Source: Xylanimonas cellulosilytica DSM 15894
Lineage (GTDB): Bacteria; Actinomycetota; Actinomycetes; Actinomycetales; Cellulomonadaceae
NCBI RefSeq assembly: GCF_000024965.1
Contig: NC_013530.1
Span: 1,426,001 to 1,490,000, forward strand
Direction of reading: 5' to 3'
Length of the DNA stretch: 64,000 bases
Shown here one piece after another: positions 8,319 to 22,781 of the stretch; the stretch's first letter is position 1; every line of letters starts with the position of its first letter. The translations under genes and the position numbers were made by a program. The notes under the pieces are model-generated. The model had not been told where the DNA came from. It did no database searches and saw only the letters and a program-made list of their open reading frames with translations.

Positions 8319-10912
8319 TGCCCCTCGTCGTCACGGAGTGGCTCGCCGACCACGTCGAGCTGCCCACGGACCTGACCGCCGAGCAGCTCGCGGCCGCTCT
8401 GGTCAAGGTGGGCCTCGAGGAGGAGGCGGTCCACGCCGCCAAGGTCACCGGGCCGCTGGTCGTCGGGCGCGTGCTCGCCCAGACGCCCGAGCCGCAGAAG
8501 AACGGCAAGACCATCAACTGGTGCCTGGTCGACGTCGGCCCGGAGCACAACGCCACGCAGATCAAGGGCGTCGACCCCGCCGACATCCCGGCGGGGGGTG
8601 CGCGCGGCATCATCTGCGGCGCGCACAACTTCGGTGTCGGCGACCTGGTGGTCGTCGCGCTGCCGGGCACCGTGCTGCCCGGACCGTTCCCCATCGCGGC
8701 CCGCAAGACGTACGGCCACGTCTCGGACGGCATGATCTGCTCGACGGCGGAGCTCGGCCTGGGCGACGGGGGGCACGGCATCATCGTCGTCCCGCGCGAC
8801 CTCGGCATCGAGGACGCGGTCCCCGGCCAGGACGCGATCGCCCTGCTGGGCCTGGGCGACGAGGTCCTCGAGATCAACGTGACCCCGGACCGCGGCTACG
8901 CGTTCAGCTACCGCGGCGTCGCGCGCGAGTTCTCGCACTCGACGGGCGCGGCCTTCACCGACCGCGCCCTGGTGAGCGACCTGCCCGCCGCCACGGCCGA
9001 CGGCTTCGCCGTCGAGGTGGACGACGCCGCACCGATCCACGGCGTCGTCGGCTGCGACCGGTTCGTCACGCGCATCGTGCGCGACCTCGACCCGACCGCC
9101 CCGACGCCATCCTGGATGAAGCGCCGCCTCGAAGCCTCGGGCATGCGCTCCATCTCGCTCGCCGTCGACGTCACCAACTACGTGATGCTCGACCTCGGCC
9201 AGCCGCTGCACGCGTACGACCTCGACAAGGTCGCCGCACCCGTCGTCGTGCGCCGCGCGACCCCCGGGGAGCGCCTCACCACGCTCGACGACGTCGACCG
9301 CGCGCTCGACTCCGAGGACCTGCTCATCACCGACAGCCCCGACGGCCGCGCGAGCCGCGTGCTGGGCCTGGCCGGCGTCATGGGTGGTGCCTCCTCCGAG
9401 GTCAGCGAGGCGACGACGGCGGTGCTCGTCGAGGCCGCGCACTTCGACCCGATCACCGTCGCGCGCACCGCACGCCGCCACAGGCTGCCCTCCGAGGCGG
9501 CCAAGCGGTTCGAGCGTGGCGTCGACCCGCGCCTCCCCGCGGTCGCGGCGCAGCGCGTCGTCGACCTGCTGGTCGAGCACGGCGGCGGCACGGCGGATCC
9601 GGCCGTCGGCGACCTGGACGCGACGACGGCACCCGCGCCGATCACGTTCCCGGTCGGGTTGGCGACGCGCGTCGCAGGCGTCGAGTACCCGCGCGAGCAG
9701 GTCGTCGGCATCCTCGAGCAGATCGGCTGCACCGTCGCCCCCGGGCCCACGGCGGACGAGGTCGTCGTGACCCCGCCGACCTGGCGGCCCGACCTGACCG
9801 AGCGGGTCGCGCTCGTCGAGGAGATCGTCCGCATCGCGGGCTACGACCAGATCCCGTCGGTCGTCCCCGCCGCCCCCGGGGGCCGCGGCCTCACCGCGGG
9901 GCAGCGCGTGCGCCGTTCCGTCGCCCGCGCCCTCGCGGAGGCGGGTCTCGTCGAGACTCTGTCGTACCCGTTCATCGGTGACGCGGAGCTCGACGCGCTC
10001 GGCCTGCCCGCCGACGACGCACGGCGGACCGCGGTGCGCCTGGCGAACCCGCTCGCGGACGACCGCCCGCTCATGCGCACGTCGCTGCTCGCCACGCTGG
10101 TGGAGACCGCACGCCGCAACGTGGCGCGGGGCCTGCCCGACGTCGCCGTGTTCGAGGTCGGTCTCGTCACGCTGCCGACGGCCGCGTCGCCTGCGGCACC
10201 GCAGCTGCCGGTGGGCGTGCGCCCGTCGGCCGACGAGCTCGAGGCGCTCGCGGCGGCGGTCCCGGCCCAGCCGAGGCACGTGGCCGCCGTGCTGACCGGC
10301 CGCAGCGACCTCGCCGGCTGGTGGGGCACGGGCCGCACGGCCGACTGGGCCGACGCCCTCGAGCTGGCTCGCCTGGTGGCGGAGCGTGCCGGGGTCGCCG
10401 TCGCGGTCGAGCCCGCCACCGACGTGATGCCGTGGCACCCGGGTCGCTGTGCGGCGCTGGTCGTCGACGGCGGGGACGCCGACGAGCGGATCATCGGCTA
10501 CGCGGGCGAGCTGCACCCGAAGGTCGTCGAGCGCACCGGCCTGCCGAAGCGCTCGGTCGCGTTCGAGCTCGACCTGACGGCCCTGGAGGACGCCGCGAGC
10601 GGGGAGCCCGTCGCGGCGACGCCGGTCTCGGCGTTCCCGGCGGCGAAGGAGGACTTCGCGTTCGTCGTCGACGACGCCGTCCCCGCCGAGACGGTGCGTG
10701 CCGCCGTCGTCACGGGGGCGGGGGACCTGCTGGAGGACGTGAGCCTCTTCGACGTCTTCACGGGGGAGCAGCTCGGCGAGGGCCGCAAGTCGCTGGCCTA
10801 CTCGGTGCGCCTGCGCGCCGCGGACCGCACCCTGACGGCCGACGAGGTCCGCGCGGCGCGCGAGGCCATCGTCGCCGCCGCGACGGAGGCCGGCGCCACG
10901 CTGCGCGCCTGA
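8318..10912 (+). CDS. pheT: Phenylalanine-tRNA ligase beta subunit
   Basis: 864 residues, slightly longer than the typical 800-830. Domains in order: N-terminal tRNA-binding (EMAP/OB) domain with GRVLAQTPEPQKNGKTINWC near residues 48-67, B3/4 editing region (about 215-390), the B5 DNA-binding-like domain (about 420-495), the catalytic-like core, and the C-terminal FDX-ACB anticodon-binding domain (AFPAAKEDFAFVVDDAVPAE to the end). Editing of Tyr-tRNA-Phe is expected from the B3/4 domain. It is coupled to pheS by a one-base overlap. Confidence 0.97.
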
Positions 10913-10930
10913 CGGCCTGACGGACCCGGA

Positions 10931-10977
10931 CAGACCAAGGGCTCGGCCACCGCTGAGGTGGCCGAGCCCGTGGTCTG
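10931..10977. terminator. Strong bidirectional terminator between pheT and the GH43 gene
   Basis: Arms 10931-10951 and 10957-10977 pair over 20 positions with a single A/G mismatch (core GGGCTCGGCCACC) around a GCTGA loop. The two flanking genes converge, so it can end transcription from both sides. There is no long T run, as is usual in high-GC actinobacteria. Confidence 0.85.
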
Positions 10978-11007
10978 TCTACCGTCGGCTCGCGCGGAGC
11001 CGCCCCG

Positions 11008-12012
11008 TCAGCGGACGGGCGGCGTGATGGTGGTGATGGTGCCGTCCGGCGCGATCTCCAGCGGCGTGTACTTGATGTTCCGCAGCTGGGTCTTGCCGCC
11101 CGACAGCTCCGCGTCGTGGTAGAAGAGGACCCACTGACCGTCGACCTCGACGATCGAGTGGTGCGTCGTCCACCCGAGCACCGGCTCGAGGATGCGTCCC
11201 TTGTACGTGAAGGGACCGAACGGCGTCTCACCCTCGGCGTACGCGAGGTAGTGCGTGTCACCGGTGGAGTACGAGAAGTAGTACTTGCCGTTGAACTTGT
11301 GCACCCAGGAGCCCTCGAAGAAGCGGCGGTCGGTGTCGGCCGCCTTGAGCAGCTCACCGTTCTCGTCGCGGATCTCGATGGTGCGCAGGGGCTCGGCCAG
11401 GGAGATCATGTCGTCGTTCAGCTCGGCCGCGAACGGCAGCAGCGCGGGCTGGTCGCCCTGGGGGCCGTCCTCGCCGGCGCTGGCGCCAGGGTTGGGGACG
11501 AACTCGCCGGTCTGCCACTTCTCGAGCTGGCCGCCCCACAGGCCGCCGACGTACAGGTAGGCCTTGCCGTCGTCGTCGACGAACACGGCCGGGTCGATGG
11601 TGAACGACCCGGCGATGTAGTCGGTCTCGGGCGTGAACGGGCCGGCGGGGGAGTCGCCGACGGCGACGCCGATGCGGAAGATGCCGTCCTTGTCCTTGGC
11701 CGGGAAGTAGAGGTAGTACTTGCCGTTCTTCGTGGCGGCGTCGGGGGCCCACATCTGCTCGCTGGCCCACGGCACGTCCTTGATGTGCAGGGCCTCACCC
11801 TCGTCGACGGCCTCGGCGTCGAGAGACTCCAGGGAGAAGACGTGGTAGTCCTCCATCCAGAAGTGGTCGCCGCTGCCGTCGTCCTCCTTGTCGTTGCCCA
11901 GGTCGTGCGACGGGTAGATGTAGATCTTGCCGTCGAAGACGTGGGCGGAGGGGTCGGCGGTGTAGATGCCGGTGACAAGCGGGGTGTGGGGCTTGGCCAC
12001 GGTGTGCCTCAT
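11008..12012 (-). CDS. Glycoside hydrolase family 43 protein (arabinan/xylan-active)
   Basis: 334 residues, a single five-bladed beta-propeller domain with no signal peptide, so it is probably cytoplasmic. The GH43 catalytic triad is visible: general base Asp20 (YTADPSAHVF), pKa-modulating Asp140 (FTIDPAVFVDDDG) and general acid Glu233 (FFEGSWVHK). The family includes alpha-L-arabinofuranosidases and beta-xylosidases acting on plant hemicellulose oligosaccharides; sequence alone does not fix the specificity. No transporter or regulator is adjacent. There is no ribosome-binding sequence before the ATG; a palindrome occupies that spot instead. Confidence 0.88.
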   Translation of the reverse strand: MRHTVAKPHTPLVTGIYTADPSAHVFDGKIYIYPSHDLGNDKEDDGSGDHFWMEDYHVFSLESLDAEAVDEGEALHIKDVPWASEQMWAPDAATKNGKYYLYFPAKDKDGIFRIGVAVGDSPAGPFTPETDYIAGSFTIDPAVFVDDDGKAYLYVGGLWGGQLEKWQTGEFVPNPGASAGEDGPQGDQPALLPFAAELNDDMISLAEPLRTIEIRDENGELLKAADTDRRFFEGSWVHKFNGKYYFSYSTGDTHYLAYAEGETPFGPFTYKGRILEPVLGWTTHHSIVEVDGQWVLFYHDAELSGGKTQLRNIKYTPLEIAPDGTITTITPPVR

Positions 12013-12023
12013 TCGTCGGGGTG

Positions 12024-12041
12024 CCCGTGCCTGGGCACGGG
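12024..12041. promoter_or_regulatory. Perfect inverted repeat in the GH43 5' region
   Basis: CCCGTGCC (12024-12031), TG, GGCACGGG (12034-12041). It lies 12 nt upstream of the GH43 start and downstream of a minus-strand TAGCCT -10-like box (12064-12069). It could be a repressor operator or an mRNA hairpin that hides the start. Confidence 0.45.
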
Positions 12042-12112
12042 GTGAGTGCGGGTTTCCGGGAGAAGGCTAGTTGCGTCCCTGCCCTGCGAGGCGCGCGTGA
12101 CCGCCCGGTGAG

Positions 12113-12898
12113 TCAGCGGGCGTCGCGCCAGGCCACCCACTTCGCGAGGTCGGTGAGGTCGTAGTCCGGGCCGCTGACCCCGACGATCAGCAGGGTGGCC
12201 CCGGCGGCGACCAGCGCGTCGGCGGTGTCCCGGGGCTCACCGCGGACCTCGACCGACCGTTCGACGGCCGCCACGGTGTCGCGGCCGACGGCGGCGCCGT
12301 GCTCGTCGAGGATGGCGGACTTGCGGGCCAGGGTCTCGGCGTCGCTGAACGAGTGCCAGATGTCGGCGTGCTCGGCGACGATCCGCAGCGTCTTGCGCTC
12401 GCCACCACCGCCGATGAGGATCGGGATGTCGCGCGTCGGTGCGGGGTTGCCGGCAGCGAGCCGTGCGCGGATCCGGGGCAGGTCCGCGGCCAGCCTCGCG
12501 ATCCGTGTGCCCGGTGTGCCGAACTCGTAGCCGAACTGGTCGTAGTCGCGCCGGAACCAGCCGGCGCCGATCCCCAGGACGAGGCGGCCGCCGGAGATGT
12601 GGTCGACGGTGCGGGCCATGTCCGCGAGCAGGTCCGGGTTCCGGTAGGAGTTGCAGGTGACGAGCGCGCCGATCTCGACGCGCTCGGTCTGCTCCGCCCA
12701 GGCGCCCAGCATCGTCCAGCACTCGAGGTGCTTGCCGTCCGGGTCCCCGGAGAGCGGGTAGAAGTGGTCCCAGTTCATGACGAGGTCGACGCCCAGGTCC
12801 TCCGCGCGGCGGACGGCGTCGCGGAGCTGGTGGTAGTCGGCGTGCTGCGGCTGGAGCTGGACGGCGACGCGGACGGGGCGTGGTGTGGCGACGGTCAT
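12113..12898 (-). CDS. LLM-class F420-dependent oxidoreductase
   Basis: 261 residues from the ATG at 12898, preceded by AGGGTG; a GTG at 12907 is possible but has no ribosome site. It shows the luciferase-like TIM-barrel pattern: [64 protein letters not shown], and a C-terminal region with ADIWHSF. The [13 protein letters not shown] stretch is the family signature. It probably uses F420 (or FMN), consistent with a deazaflavin-dependent protein gene nearby at 14011. Substrate unknown. It precedes nothing in an obvious operon; 64 bases separate it from the quinone oxidoreductase gene on the same strand. Confidence 0.85.
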   Translation of the reverse strand: MTVATPRPVRVAVQLQPQHADYHQLRDAVRRAEDLGVDLVMNWDHFYPLSGDPDGKHLECWTMLGAWAEQTERVEIGALVTCNSYRNPDLLADMARTVDHISGGRLVLGIGAGWFRRDYDQFGYEFGTPGTRIARLAADLPRIRARLAAGNPAPTRDIPILIGGGGERKTLRIVAEHADIWHSFSDAETLARKSAILDEHGAAVGRDTVAAVERSVEVRGEPRDTADALVAAGATLLIVGVSGPDYDLTDLAKWVAWRDAR

Positions 12899-12962
12899 AC
12901 CGGTCACCCTACGGATCGGACGAGTGGCTCGTCAGGACGCACTCCGGGCGCGTCGGCCCTGC

Positions 12963-13946
12963 TCACGGGATCAGCAGCACCTTGCCCGTCGTCGCCCGGC
13001 CCTCGAGCGCCCGGTGCGCGTCCGCGGCGTCGGCCAGCGGGTAGGTCGCCCCGATGCGCACGTCGAGGTCTCCGGCCGCCGCCGCACCCAGCACCTCGCG
13101 GGCCCGCCACTCGAGCTCGCCGCGCGTGGCGACGTAGTGCCCGAGGGTGGGCCGGGTCAGGAACAGCGACCCGGACCGGTTGAGCACCTGGGGGTCGACG
13201 GGGGGCACGGGCCCTGACGCCGCGCCGAAGAGCACGAGCATGCCGCGGCGGCGCAGCGAGGCGAGGGAGGCGGCGAACGTCGACCGCCCGACGCCGTCGT
13301 ACGCCACGTGCACGCCCTCGCCGCCGGTGAGCTCGCGGACCGCGGCGGGCAGCTGGGTGGCCAGGTCGCTCATGGCGGCGTAGTCGATGGTGTGCCTGGC
13401 CCCGGCCGCGCTGGACAGCGCCGCCTTCTCGGCCGTGGACACCGTGGTGATCACCTGCCCGCCGCGCGCGGTCGCAAGCTGCGTGGCCAGCAGGCCGACG
13501 CCGCCCGCCCCGGCCGTCAGCAGCACGTCGTGCCCCGGGCCCACCTCGAACGTCGAGGCGACGAGGTAGTGCGCCGTCATGCCCTGGAGCATCAGCGCGG
13601 CGGCGTGCGTCAGGTCGAGCCCGGCGGGCACGGCGACGGCGTCGGCGGCCCCGACGAGCGCGAGCTCGGCGTAGCTGCCGGGCGCCTCGGCCCAGGCGAC
13701 CCGGTCGCCGACGGCGAACCCGTCGACGCCCGCCCCGAGCGCCTCGACGACTCCTGCCCCCTCGACGCCCACGACGTGCGGGTACGGCATCGGGTACACG
13801 CCCGCACGCCGGTAGGTGTCGATGAAGTTGACGCCCGCCGCGGCGACGCGCACCAGGAGCTGGCCCGGACCGGGCGCGGGGTCGGGGAGCTCGACGGACG
13901 ACAGGACCTCGGGGCCGCCCGCTTCGCGGGCCTGTACTGCGCGCAT
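12963..13946 (-). CDS. NADPH:quinone oxidoreductase, zinc-free MDR family
   Basis: 327 residues. An N-terminal GroES-like domain (PGPGQLLVRVAAAGVNFIDTYRRAGVYP, GVEGAGVVEALG) is followed by a Rossmann domain with the nucleotide loop TAGAGGVGLLATQLA. No zinc-ligand cysteines are present, as in QOR/zeta-crystallin proteins, which reduce quinones with NADPH in the cytoplasm. The ATG at 13946 has TACGCT 8 nt upstream and no Shine-Dalgarno, suggesting a leaderless transcript. It diverges from the deazaflavin-dependent gene. Confidence 0.9.
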   Translation of the reverse strand: MRAVQAREAGGPEVLSSVELPDPAPGPGQLLVRVAAAGVNFIDTYRRAGVYPMPYPHVVGVEGAGVVEALGAGVDGFAVGDRVAWAEAPGSYAELALVGAADAVAVPAGLDLTHAAALMLQGMTAHYLVASTFEVGPGHDVLLTAGAGGVGLLATQLATARGGQVITTVSTAEKAALSSAAGARHTIDYAAMSDLATQLPAAVRELTGGEGVHVAYDGVGRSTFAASLASLRRRGMLVLFGAASGPVPPVDPQVLNRSGSLFLTRPTLGHYVATRGELEWRAREVLGAAAAGDLDVRIGATYPLADAADAHRALEGRATTGKVLLIP

Positions 13947-14010
13947 GACAGCCGAGCGTAGCCAGGTGGCATCCCGGGCAGGGAGCTCTTCGCGGGGTGA
14001 TCCTGGCGGG

Positions 14011-14424
14011 ATGACTGTCGGCGGGCGGATCAAGGCGGCCTGGCTCCAGGTCCTCAAGCACGGCCTGAACCGGTTCACGCTGCGGGCCGCGCACGCGGGG
14101 CGCGGGCCGTTCGTGCTGATGGAGCACGTCGGCCGCCGGTCGGGCCGCACCTTCGAGACGCCGCTCATCGTCGCGCGCACCGACGGCGGGTTCGTCGTCG
14201 AGCTCACCTACGGCACGCAGGTGCAGTGGTACCGCAACGTGCTCGCGGCAGGTGGCGGCACGATCGTCCGGGGTGCGCGGCGCTGGCGGGTGGGCGCCCC
14301 GCAGCTCCTCGACCCTCAGGCGGGGCGGGCGGCGTTCACCGCTCCCGCGCGGCTCGCCCTGCGCGTGCTGCGCCGTCGCGAGTTCCGGTTCCTGCCGGAC
14401 GCCCCGCCGCCCCCGGAGCTGTGA
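14011..14424 (+). CDS. Nitroreductase/deazaflavin-dependent (Ddn-like) family protein
   Basis: 137 residues from the ATG at 14011. The pattern [35 protein letters not shown] with W-Y-R-N-V-L-A-A-G is that of the F420-binding split beta-barrel family (DUF385/Ddn). Members reduce nitro-compounds or quinones with F420H2; others have no known substrate. It lies just upstream of argC but has its own strand context and is unlikely to be part of the arginine operon. Confidence 0.85.
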   Translation: MTVGGRIKAAWLQVLKHGLNRFTLRAAHAGRGPFVLMEHVGRRSGRTFETPLIVARTDGGFVVELTYGTQVQWYRNVLAAGGGTIVRGARRWRVGAPQLLDPQAGRAAFTAPARLALRVLRRREFRFLPDAPPPPEL

Positions 14425-14455
14425 ACGTCCGCACGGCGAAAGCGAGTGTCGAGTC

Positions 14456-14485
14456 TATGCATGGGTATGTATAGTCATGCAGATG
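14456..14485 (+). promoter_or_regulatory. argC promoter overlapped by a probable ArgR box; leaderless start
   Basis: TATAGT (14470-14475) is a good -10 box located 7 nt before ATG 14483. The same stretch contains TATGCATG (14456-14463) and its partner CATGCA (14476-14481), i.e. an inverted TGCATG...CATGCA with a central TATGTATA. ArgR sites in actinobacteria are AT-rich palindromes with such half-sites (general knowledge). It is the only AT-rich patch in the region. Binding would cover both the -10 and the start codon. Confidence 0.7.
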
Positions 14486-15541
14486 ACGAGCACCCAGCCT
14501 GTCCGGGTCGCGGTCGCCGGTGCCTCCGGCTATGCGGGCGGAGAGTTCCTCCGTCTCGCCGCGAACCACCCGCACCTCGAGATCGGCGCCCTGACCGCCC
14601 ACTCGAACGCCGGCGCCACCCTCGGCAGCCTCCAGCCGCACCTGCGATCCCTCGCCGACCGCGTGCTCGAACCCACCGGGGTCGAGGCGCTCGCGGGTCA
14701 TGACGTCGTCGTGCTCGCCCTGCCGCACGGCGCGTCCGGTCAGATCGCGGCCGCCCTGCCCGGTGACGTCGTCGCCGTCGACCTGGGTGCCGACCACCGC
14801 CTCACCGACGCCGCCGCGTGGGAGCAGTTCTACGGCAGCCCGCACGCGGGCACCTGGCCGTACGGCCTGCCGGAGCTCCTCCACGCGGACGGGTCCCGGC
14901 AGCGCGACGCGTTGCGCGGAGCGACCCGCATCGCCGTCCCGGGCTGCAACGTCACCGCCGTCACGCTCGGTCTCCAGCCCGGCGTCGCCGCCGGGGTGAT
15001 CGAGACCGACGACGTCGTCGCCGTCCTCGCGAACGGGTACTCGGGCGCGGGCAAGGCGCTCAAGACGCACCTGCTGGCCTCCGAGGCGCTCGGCGCGGCA
15101 GCGCCCTATGCCGTCGGCGGCACGCACCGGCACATCCCCGAGATCCGGCAGAACCTCACCGTCGCGGGTGCCCGCGACGTGCGGATCAGCTTCACGCCGA
15201 CGCTCGTGCCGATGTCCCGCGGGATCCTCGCGACGGCGACGGCGCGCCTGGCCCCGGGCACCGACCCGGCCGCGGTGCGCCAAGCCTGGGTCGACGCCTA
15301 TGCCGACGAGCCGTTCGTCCACCTGCTGCCCGAGGGGCAGTGGCCCAGCACGGCGATGACGCTCGGCGCCAACACGGCCCTCGTCCAGGTGGCCGTCGAC
15401 GCGGCCGCCGGGCGCGTCGTGACCGTCACCGCCATCGACAACCTCGTCAAGGGCACCGCGGGCGCCGCGGTCCAGTCCCTCAACCTGGCCCTCGGCCTGC
15501 CCGAGACCGCCGGCCTGATCACCGAAGGAGTCGCGCCGTGA
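14483..15541 (+). CDS. argC: N-acetyl-gamma-glutamyl-phosphate reductase
   Basis: 352 residues. ArgC reduces N-acetylglutamyl phosphate with NADPH, the third step of arginine synthesis. Seen: nucleotide loop [17 protein letters not shown], active-site cysteine in [14 protein letters not shown], and the substrate-binding THRHIPEI. The ATG at 14483 (MTSTQPVRV) is chosen over ATG 14477 because it coincides with the expected transcription start 7 nt after the TATAGT box and no ribosome site exists. It opens the arg operon. Confidence 0.95.
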   Translation: MTSTQPVRVAVAGASGYAGGEFLRLAANHPHLEIGALTAHSNAGATLGSLQPHLRSLADRVLEPTGVEALAGHDVVVLALPHGASGQIAAALPGDVVAVDLGADHRLTDAAAWEQFYGSPHAGTWPYGLPELLHADGSRQRDALRGATRIAVPGCNVTAVTLGLQPGVAAGVIETDDVVAVLANGYSGAGKALKTHLLASEALGAAAPYAVGGTHRHIPEIRQNLTVAGARDVRISFTPTLVPMSRGILATATARLAPGTDPAAVRQAWVDAYADEPFVHLLPEGQWPSTAMTLGANTALVQVAVDAAAGRVVTVTAIDNLVKGTAGAAVQSLNLALGLPETAGLITEGVAP

Positions 15542-15572
15542 CCACGCCCCACGACCTCCCGGGGGTACCGGG

Positions 15573-16769
15573 ATGAGCGTCACCGCAGCCGCCGGCTTCC
15601 GGGCGGCGGGCGTCACCGCCGGCCTCAAGCACTCGGGCAACCCCGATCTCGCCCTGGTCGTCAACGACGGCCCGCAGCACGCCGCCGCCGCCGTGTTCAC
15701 GTCGAACCGCGTGGTCGGCGCCCCCGTCCTGTGGTCGCGCCAGTGCATCCAGGACGGCGTCGCCCGCGCCGTCGTCCTCAACTCCGGCTCCGCCAACGTG
15801 TGCACCGGCCCCGGCGGGTTCCAGGACTCGCACGCGACGGCCGAGGCCGTCGCCGCCGCCCTCGGCATCGGCCCGATCGACGTCCTCGTCGCCTCGACGG
15901 GAGTCATCGGCGTGCGCCTCAAGCGCGAGAAGCTGCTCGCCGGCATCCCCGTCGCCGCGGCAGCCCTGGCCGACGACGAGGCCGCGGGGGCTGCGGCCGC
16001 GAGCGCGATCATGACCACCGACACCGTGCCCAAGGTCTCGGTGCGCACCGTGGCGACCGCCGCGGGCGAGTTCACGATCGGTGGCATGGCGAAGGGCGCG
16101 GGCATGCTCGCCCCCGCGCTCGCCACCATGCTCTGCGTCATCACCACCGACGCCGTCGTGCCCGACGGCGACGAGGGCGCCGCACTCCTGGACCGTGCCC
16201 TGCGCGACGCGACCGCGACGACGTTCGACCGCATCGACTCCGACGGCTGCATGTCGACGTCGGACACCGTCGTGCTCATGGCCTCGGGCGCCTCGGGCGT
16301 GCAGCCCGCCGAGGCGGAGCTCGCCGCAGCGGTCCGCGCCGTGGCCGCCGACCTCGCCGCCCAGCTCCTCGCCGACGCCGAGGGCGCCTCGCACGACATC
16401 GCGATCACGGTGACCGGAGCGACCACGGACGACGCCGCGCTCGCGGTGGCCCGGGCGATCTCGCGCTCCAACCTCGTCAAGACGGCGGTCTACGGCAACG
16501 ACCCCAACTGGGGCCGCATCCTCGCCCAGGTCGGCACGGTCCCCGAGTCCGTCGCCCCGTACGACCCCGACCAGCTGGACGTCTCGGTCAACGGCGTCAT
16601 GGTCTGCAGAGCCGGTGGCGCGCACGAGGACCCGGCGGGCGTCGACATGGCCGCGAACCGGCTCGTGACGATCCTGGTCGACCTGCACGCCGGCGACGCC
16701 GAGGTCACCTTGCTGACGAACGACCTCACGCACGCCTACGTCGAAGAGAACAGCGCGTACACCTCATGA
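15573..16769 (+). CDS. argJ: Bifunctional ornithine acetyltransferase / N-acetylglutamate synthase
   Basis: 398 residues. ArgJ recycles the acetyl group from N-acetylornithine to glutamate and can also acetylate glutamate from acetyl-CoA. The proenzyme cleaves itself before the catalytic threonine, here Ala184/Thr185 within [15 protein letters not shown]. Other landmarks are GGMAKGAGM and the C-terminal NDPNWGRIL. It follows argC by 31 bases and overlaps argB by four (ATGA). Confidence 0.96.
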   Translation: MSVTAAAGFRAAGVTAGLKHSGNPDLALVVNDGPQHAAAAVFTSNRVVGAPVLWSRQCIQDGVARAVVLNSGSANVCTGPGGFQDSHATAEAVAAALGIGPIDVLVASTGVIGVRLKREKLLAGIPVAAAALADDEAAGAAAASAIMTTDTVPKVSVRTVATAAGEFTIGGMAKGAGMLAPALATMLCVITTDAVVPDGDEGAALLDRALRDATATTFDRIDSDGCMSTSDTVVLMASGASGVQPAEAELAAAVRAVAADLAAQLLADAEGASHDIAITVTGATTDDAALAVARAISRSNLVKTAVYGNDPNWGRILAQVGTVPESVAPYDPDQLDVSVNGVMVCRAGGAHEDPAGVDMAANRLVTILVDLHAGDAEVTLLTNDLTHAYVEENSAYTS

Positions 16770-17829
16770 CGCCCACGCCCAGCAGCGCGGCCGTGGCCGC
16801 CCTCTCCCCGGACCAGAAGGCCGAGGTCCTCCTCGAGGCCCTCCCGTGGCTCCAGGAGTTCTCCGGCGCCCTCGTCGTCGTCAAGTACGGCGGCAACGCC
16901 ATGGTCGACGACCGGCTCAAGGCCGCGTTCGCCCACGACATGGTGTTCCTGCGCCAGGTCGGCCTGCGCCCCGTCGTCGTGCACGGTGGCGGCCCGCAGA
17001 TCAACGCGATGCTCTCCCGCCTGGACATCGCCAGCGAGTTCCGCGGTGGCCTGCGTGTCACCACGCCGGAGACCATGGAGGTGGTCCGCATGGTGCTCAC
17101 GGGCCAGGTCGGCCGCGAGCTCGTCGGCCTCCTCAACGCCCACGGCCCTCTCGCCGTCGGGCTCTCGGGCGAGGACGGCGGCCTGTTCCGCGCCCGGCGC
17201 CGCACCGCGACCGTCGACGGCGAGCCCGTCGACGTCGGCCTGGTCGGCGACGTCATCGGCGTCGACCCCTCTGCCGTCGAGGACATCCTCGCCGCCGGCC
17301 GCATCCCCGTGGTCTCCACCGTCGCCCCCGACGTCGACGACCCCACGCAGGTGCTCAACGTGAACGCCGACACCGCGGCGTCGGCGCTCGCGGTCGCGCT
17401 CGGCGCGAAGAAGCTCATCGTGCTGACGGACGTCGAAGGCCTCTACACCTCGTGGCCGGACCGGTCATCGCTCGTCGCGCAGATCACGGCGAGCGACCTG
17501 GCCGCGCTGCTGCCCAGCCTCGAGTCCGGCATGGTGCCCAAGATGGAGGCGTGCCTGCGCGCGGTCGAGGGCGGCGTCCCCGCGGCCACCGTCATCGACG
17601 GCCGCCAGCCGCATTCCGTCCTGCTGGAGGTCTTCACGGCCCGCGGCAACGGCACGATGGTGGTCCCCACCCCGCAACCCCCGGTGGCCGACCCCGCCGA
17701 CTCCGCCCAGCCCTCGGTGGTCGACCCCGCCGAAACCACCCAGCCCTCGGTGGTCGACCCCGCCGAAACCACCCCGCAGCCCCCGGTGGTTGAGCCTGTC
17801 GAAACCACCCCGACGACGAAGGCGACCTC

Positions 17830-17833
<4 letters not shown>
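16766..17833 (+). CDS. argB: Acetylglutamate kinase with repeat-encoded C-terminal tail
   Basis: 355 residues; the kinase itself ends near residue 300 ([12 protein letters not shown]), as is normal. It phosphorylates N-acetylglutamate. Seen: [55 protein letters not shown]. The N-terminal helix ([10 protein letters not shown]) is of the arginine-sensitive hexameric type, so feedback inhibition is likely. The last 55 or so residues are Pro/Val/Thr/Glu-rich and are read from an interspersed DNA repeat (17678-17812). Start overlaps argJ and stop overlaps argD, both as ATGA. Confidence 0.95.
17678..17812 (+). repeat. Four tandem units of an interspersed hairpin repeat inside argB
   Basis: Units 17678-17710, 17711-17743, 17744-17779 and 17780-17812 are 33, 33, 36 and 33 bp. 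The last unit carries the canonical core GGTTGAGCCTGTCGAAACC; the earlier ones are drifted (TCGACCCCGCCGAAACC). All are multiples of three and keep the argB frame, giving VVxPxETT peptides. Confidence 0.85.
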
Positions 17834-22135
<4,302 letters not shown>

Positions 22136-22160
22136 CGCCGGCCCGCCCGGCGGGGTTCGC

Positions 22161-22772
22161 ATGACCGTCGCCGCCGACGTCCTCGCCGCGCTGACCGCGC
22201 TCGCGCGGGCCAGGCGCGCCGACGCGCCCGAGGGCACGTTCCTCGTCGTCGTCGACGGCCCCGCCGGTTCCGGCAAGACGACGCTGGCGGCCCAGCTCGC
22301 ACCCCGCCTCGGTGACGGGGACGGCGGCCACGCCCAGGTCGTCCACCAGGACGACCTCTATGAGGGCTGGGAAGCGGGGCCCGACGGTGGTGCGGCTCGC
22401 CTCGCCGAGTGGGTCCTCGCGCCGCTGGCGCAGCACCGCCCGGGCCGGTACCGCCGGTACGACTGGACGTCGGGCCGGTACGCCGAGTGGCACACGGTGG
22501 CGCCCGCGGAGTTCGTGGTGGTCGAGGGCTGCGGCTCCGGCGCCCGCGCCGTCGACGCCCACCCGCGCCTGCTGATATGGGTGGAGGCCGACGACGACGA
22601 GCGGCTGCGCCGCGGGCTCGCCCGGGACGGCGCCGCCGAGCGCGACCACTGGCTGCGCTGGATGGACGACGAGGCGACGCACTACGAGCGCGAGGGCACG
22701 AGCGAGCGCGCCGACGTCCGGCTCGACGGCTTCGGTCGGGTCACCACCTGGCGCGCCGCGCCGGTGGCATAA
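22161..22772 (+). CDS. Uridine kinase-like P-loop protein
   Basis: 203 residues. Walker A GPAGSGKT at residues 33-40, preceded by FLVVVDG, and a later QDDLYEGW that resembles the DDFY/DDLY substrate region of uridine/cytidine kinases. It is shorter than bona fide Udk and the substrate is not certain; AAA/kinase-type annotation would be safer. It follows argH by 25 bases on the same strand and may be read from the same message. Confidence 0.7.
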   Translation: MTVAADVLAALTALARARRADAPEGTFLVVVDGPAGSGKTTLAAQLAPRLGDGDGGHAQVVHQDDLYEGWEAGPDGGAARLAEWVLAPLAQHRPGRYRRYDWTSGRYAEWHTVAPAEFVVVEGCGSGARAVDAHPRLLIWVEADDDERLRRGLARDGAAERDHWLRWMDDEATHYEREGTSERADVRLDGFGRVTTWRAAPVA

Positions 22773-22775
22773 CCT
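22770..22775 (+). promoter_or_regulatory. -10 box of a leaderless mpg promoter
   Basis: TAACCT lies 6 nt before the GTG start of mpg, with no ribosome site between. It overlaps the stop of the preceding gene. Confidence 0.5.
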
Positions 22776-22781
22776 CGAATC

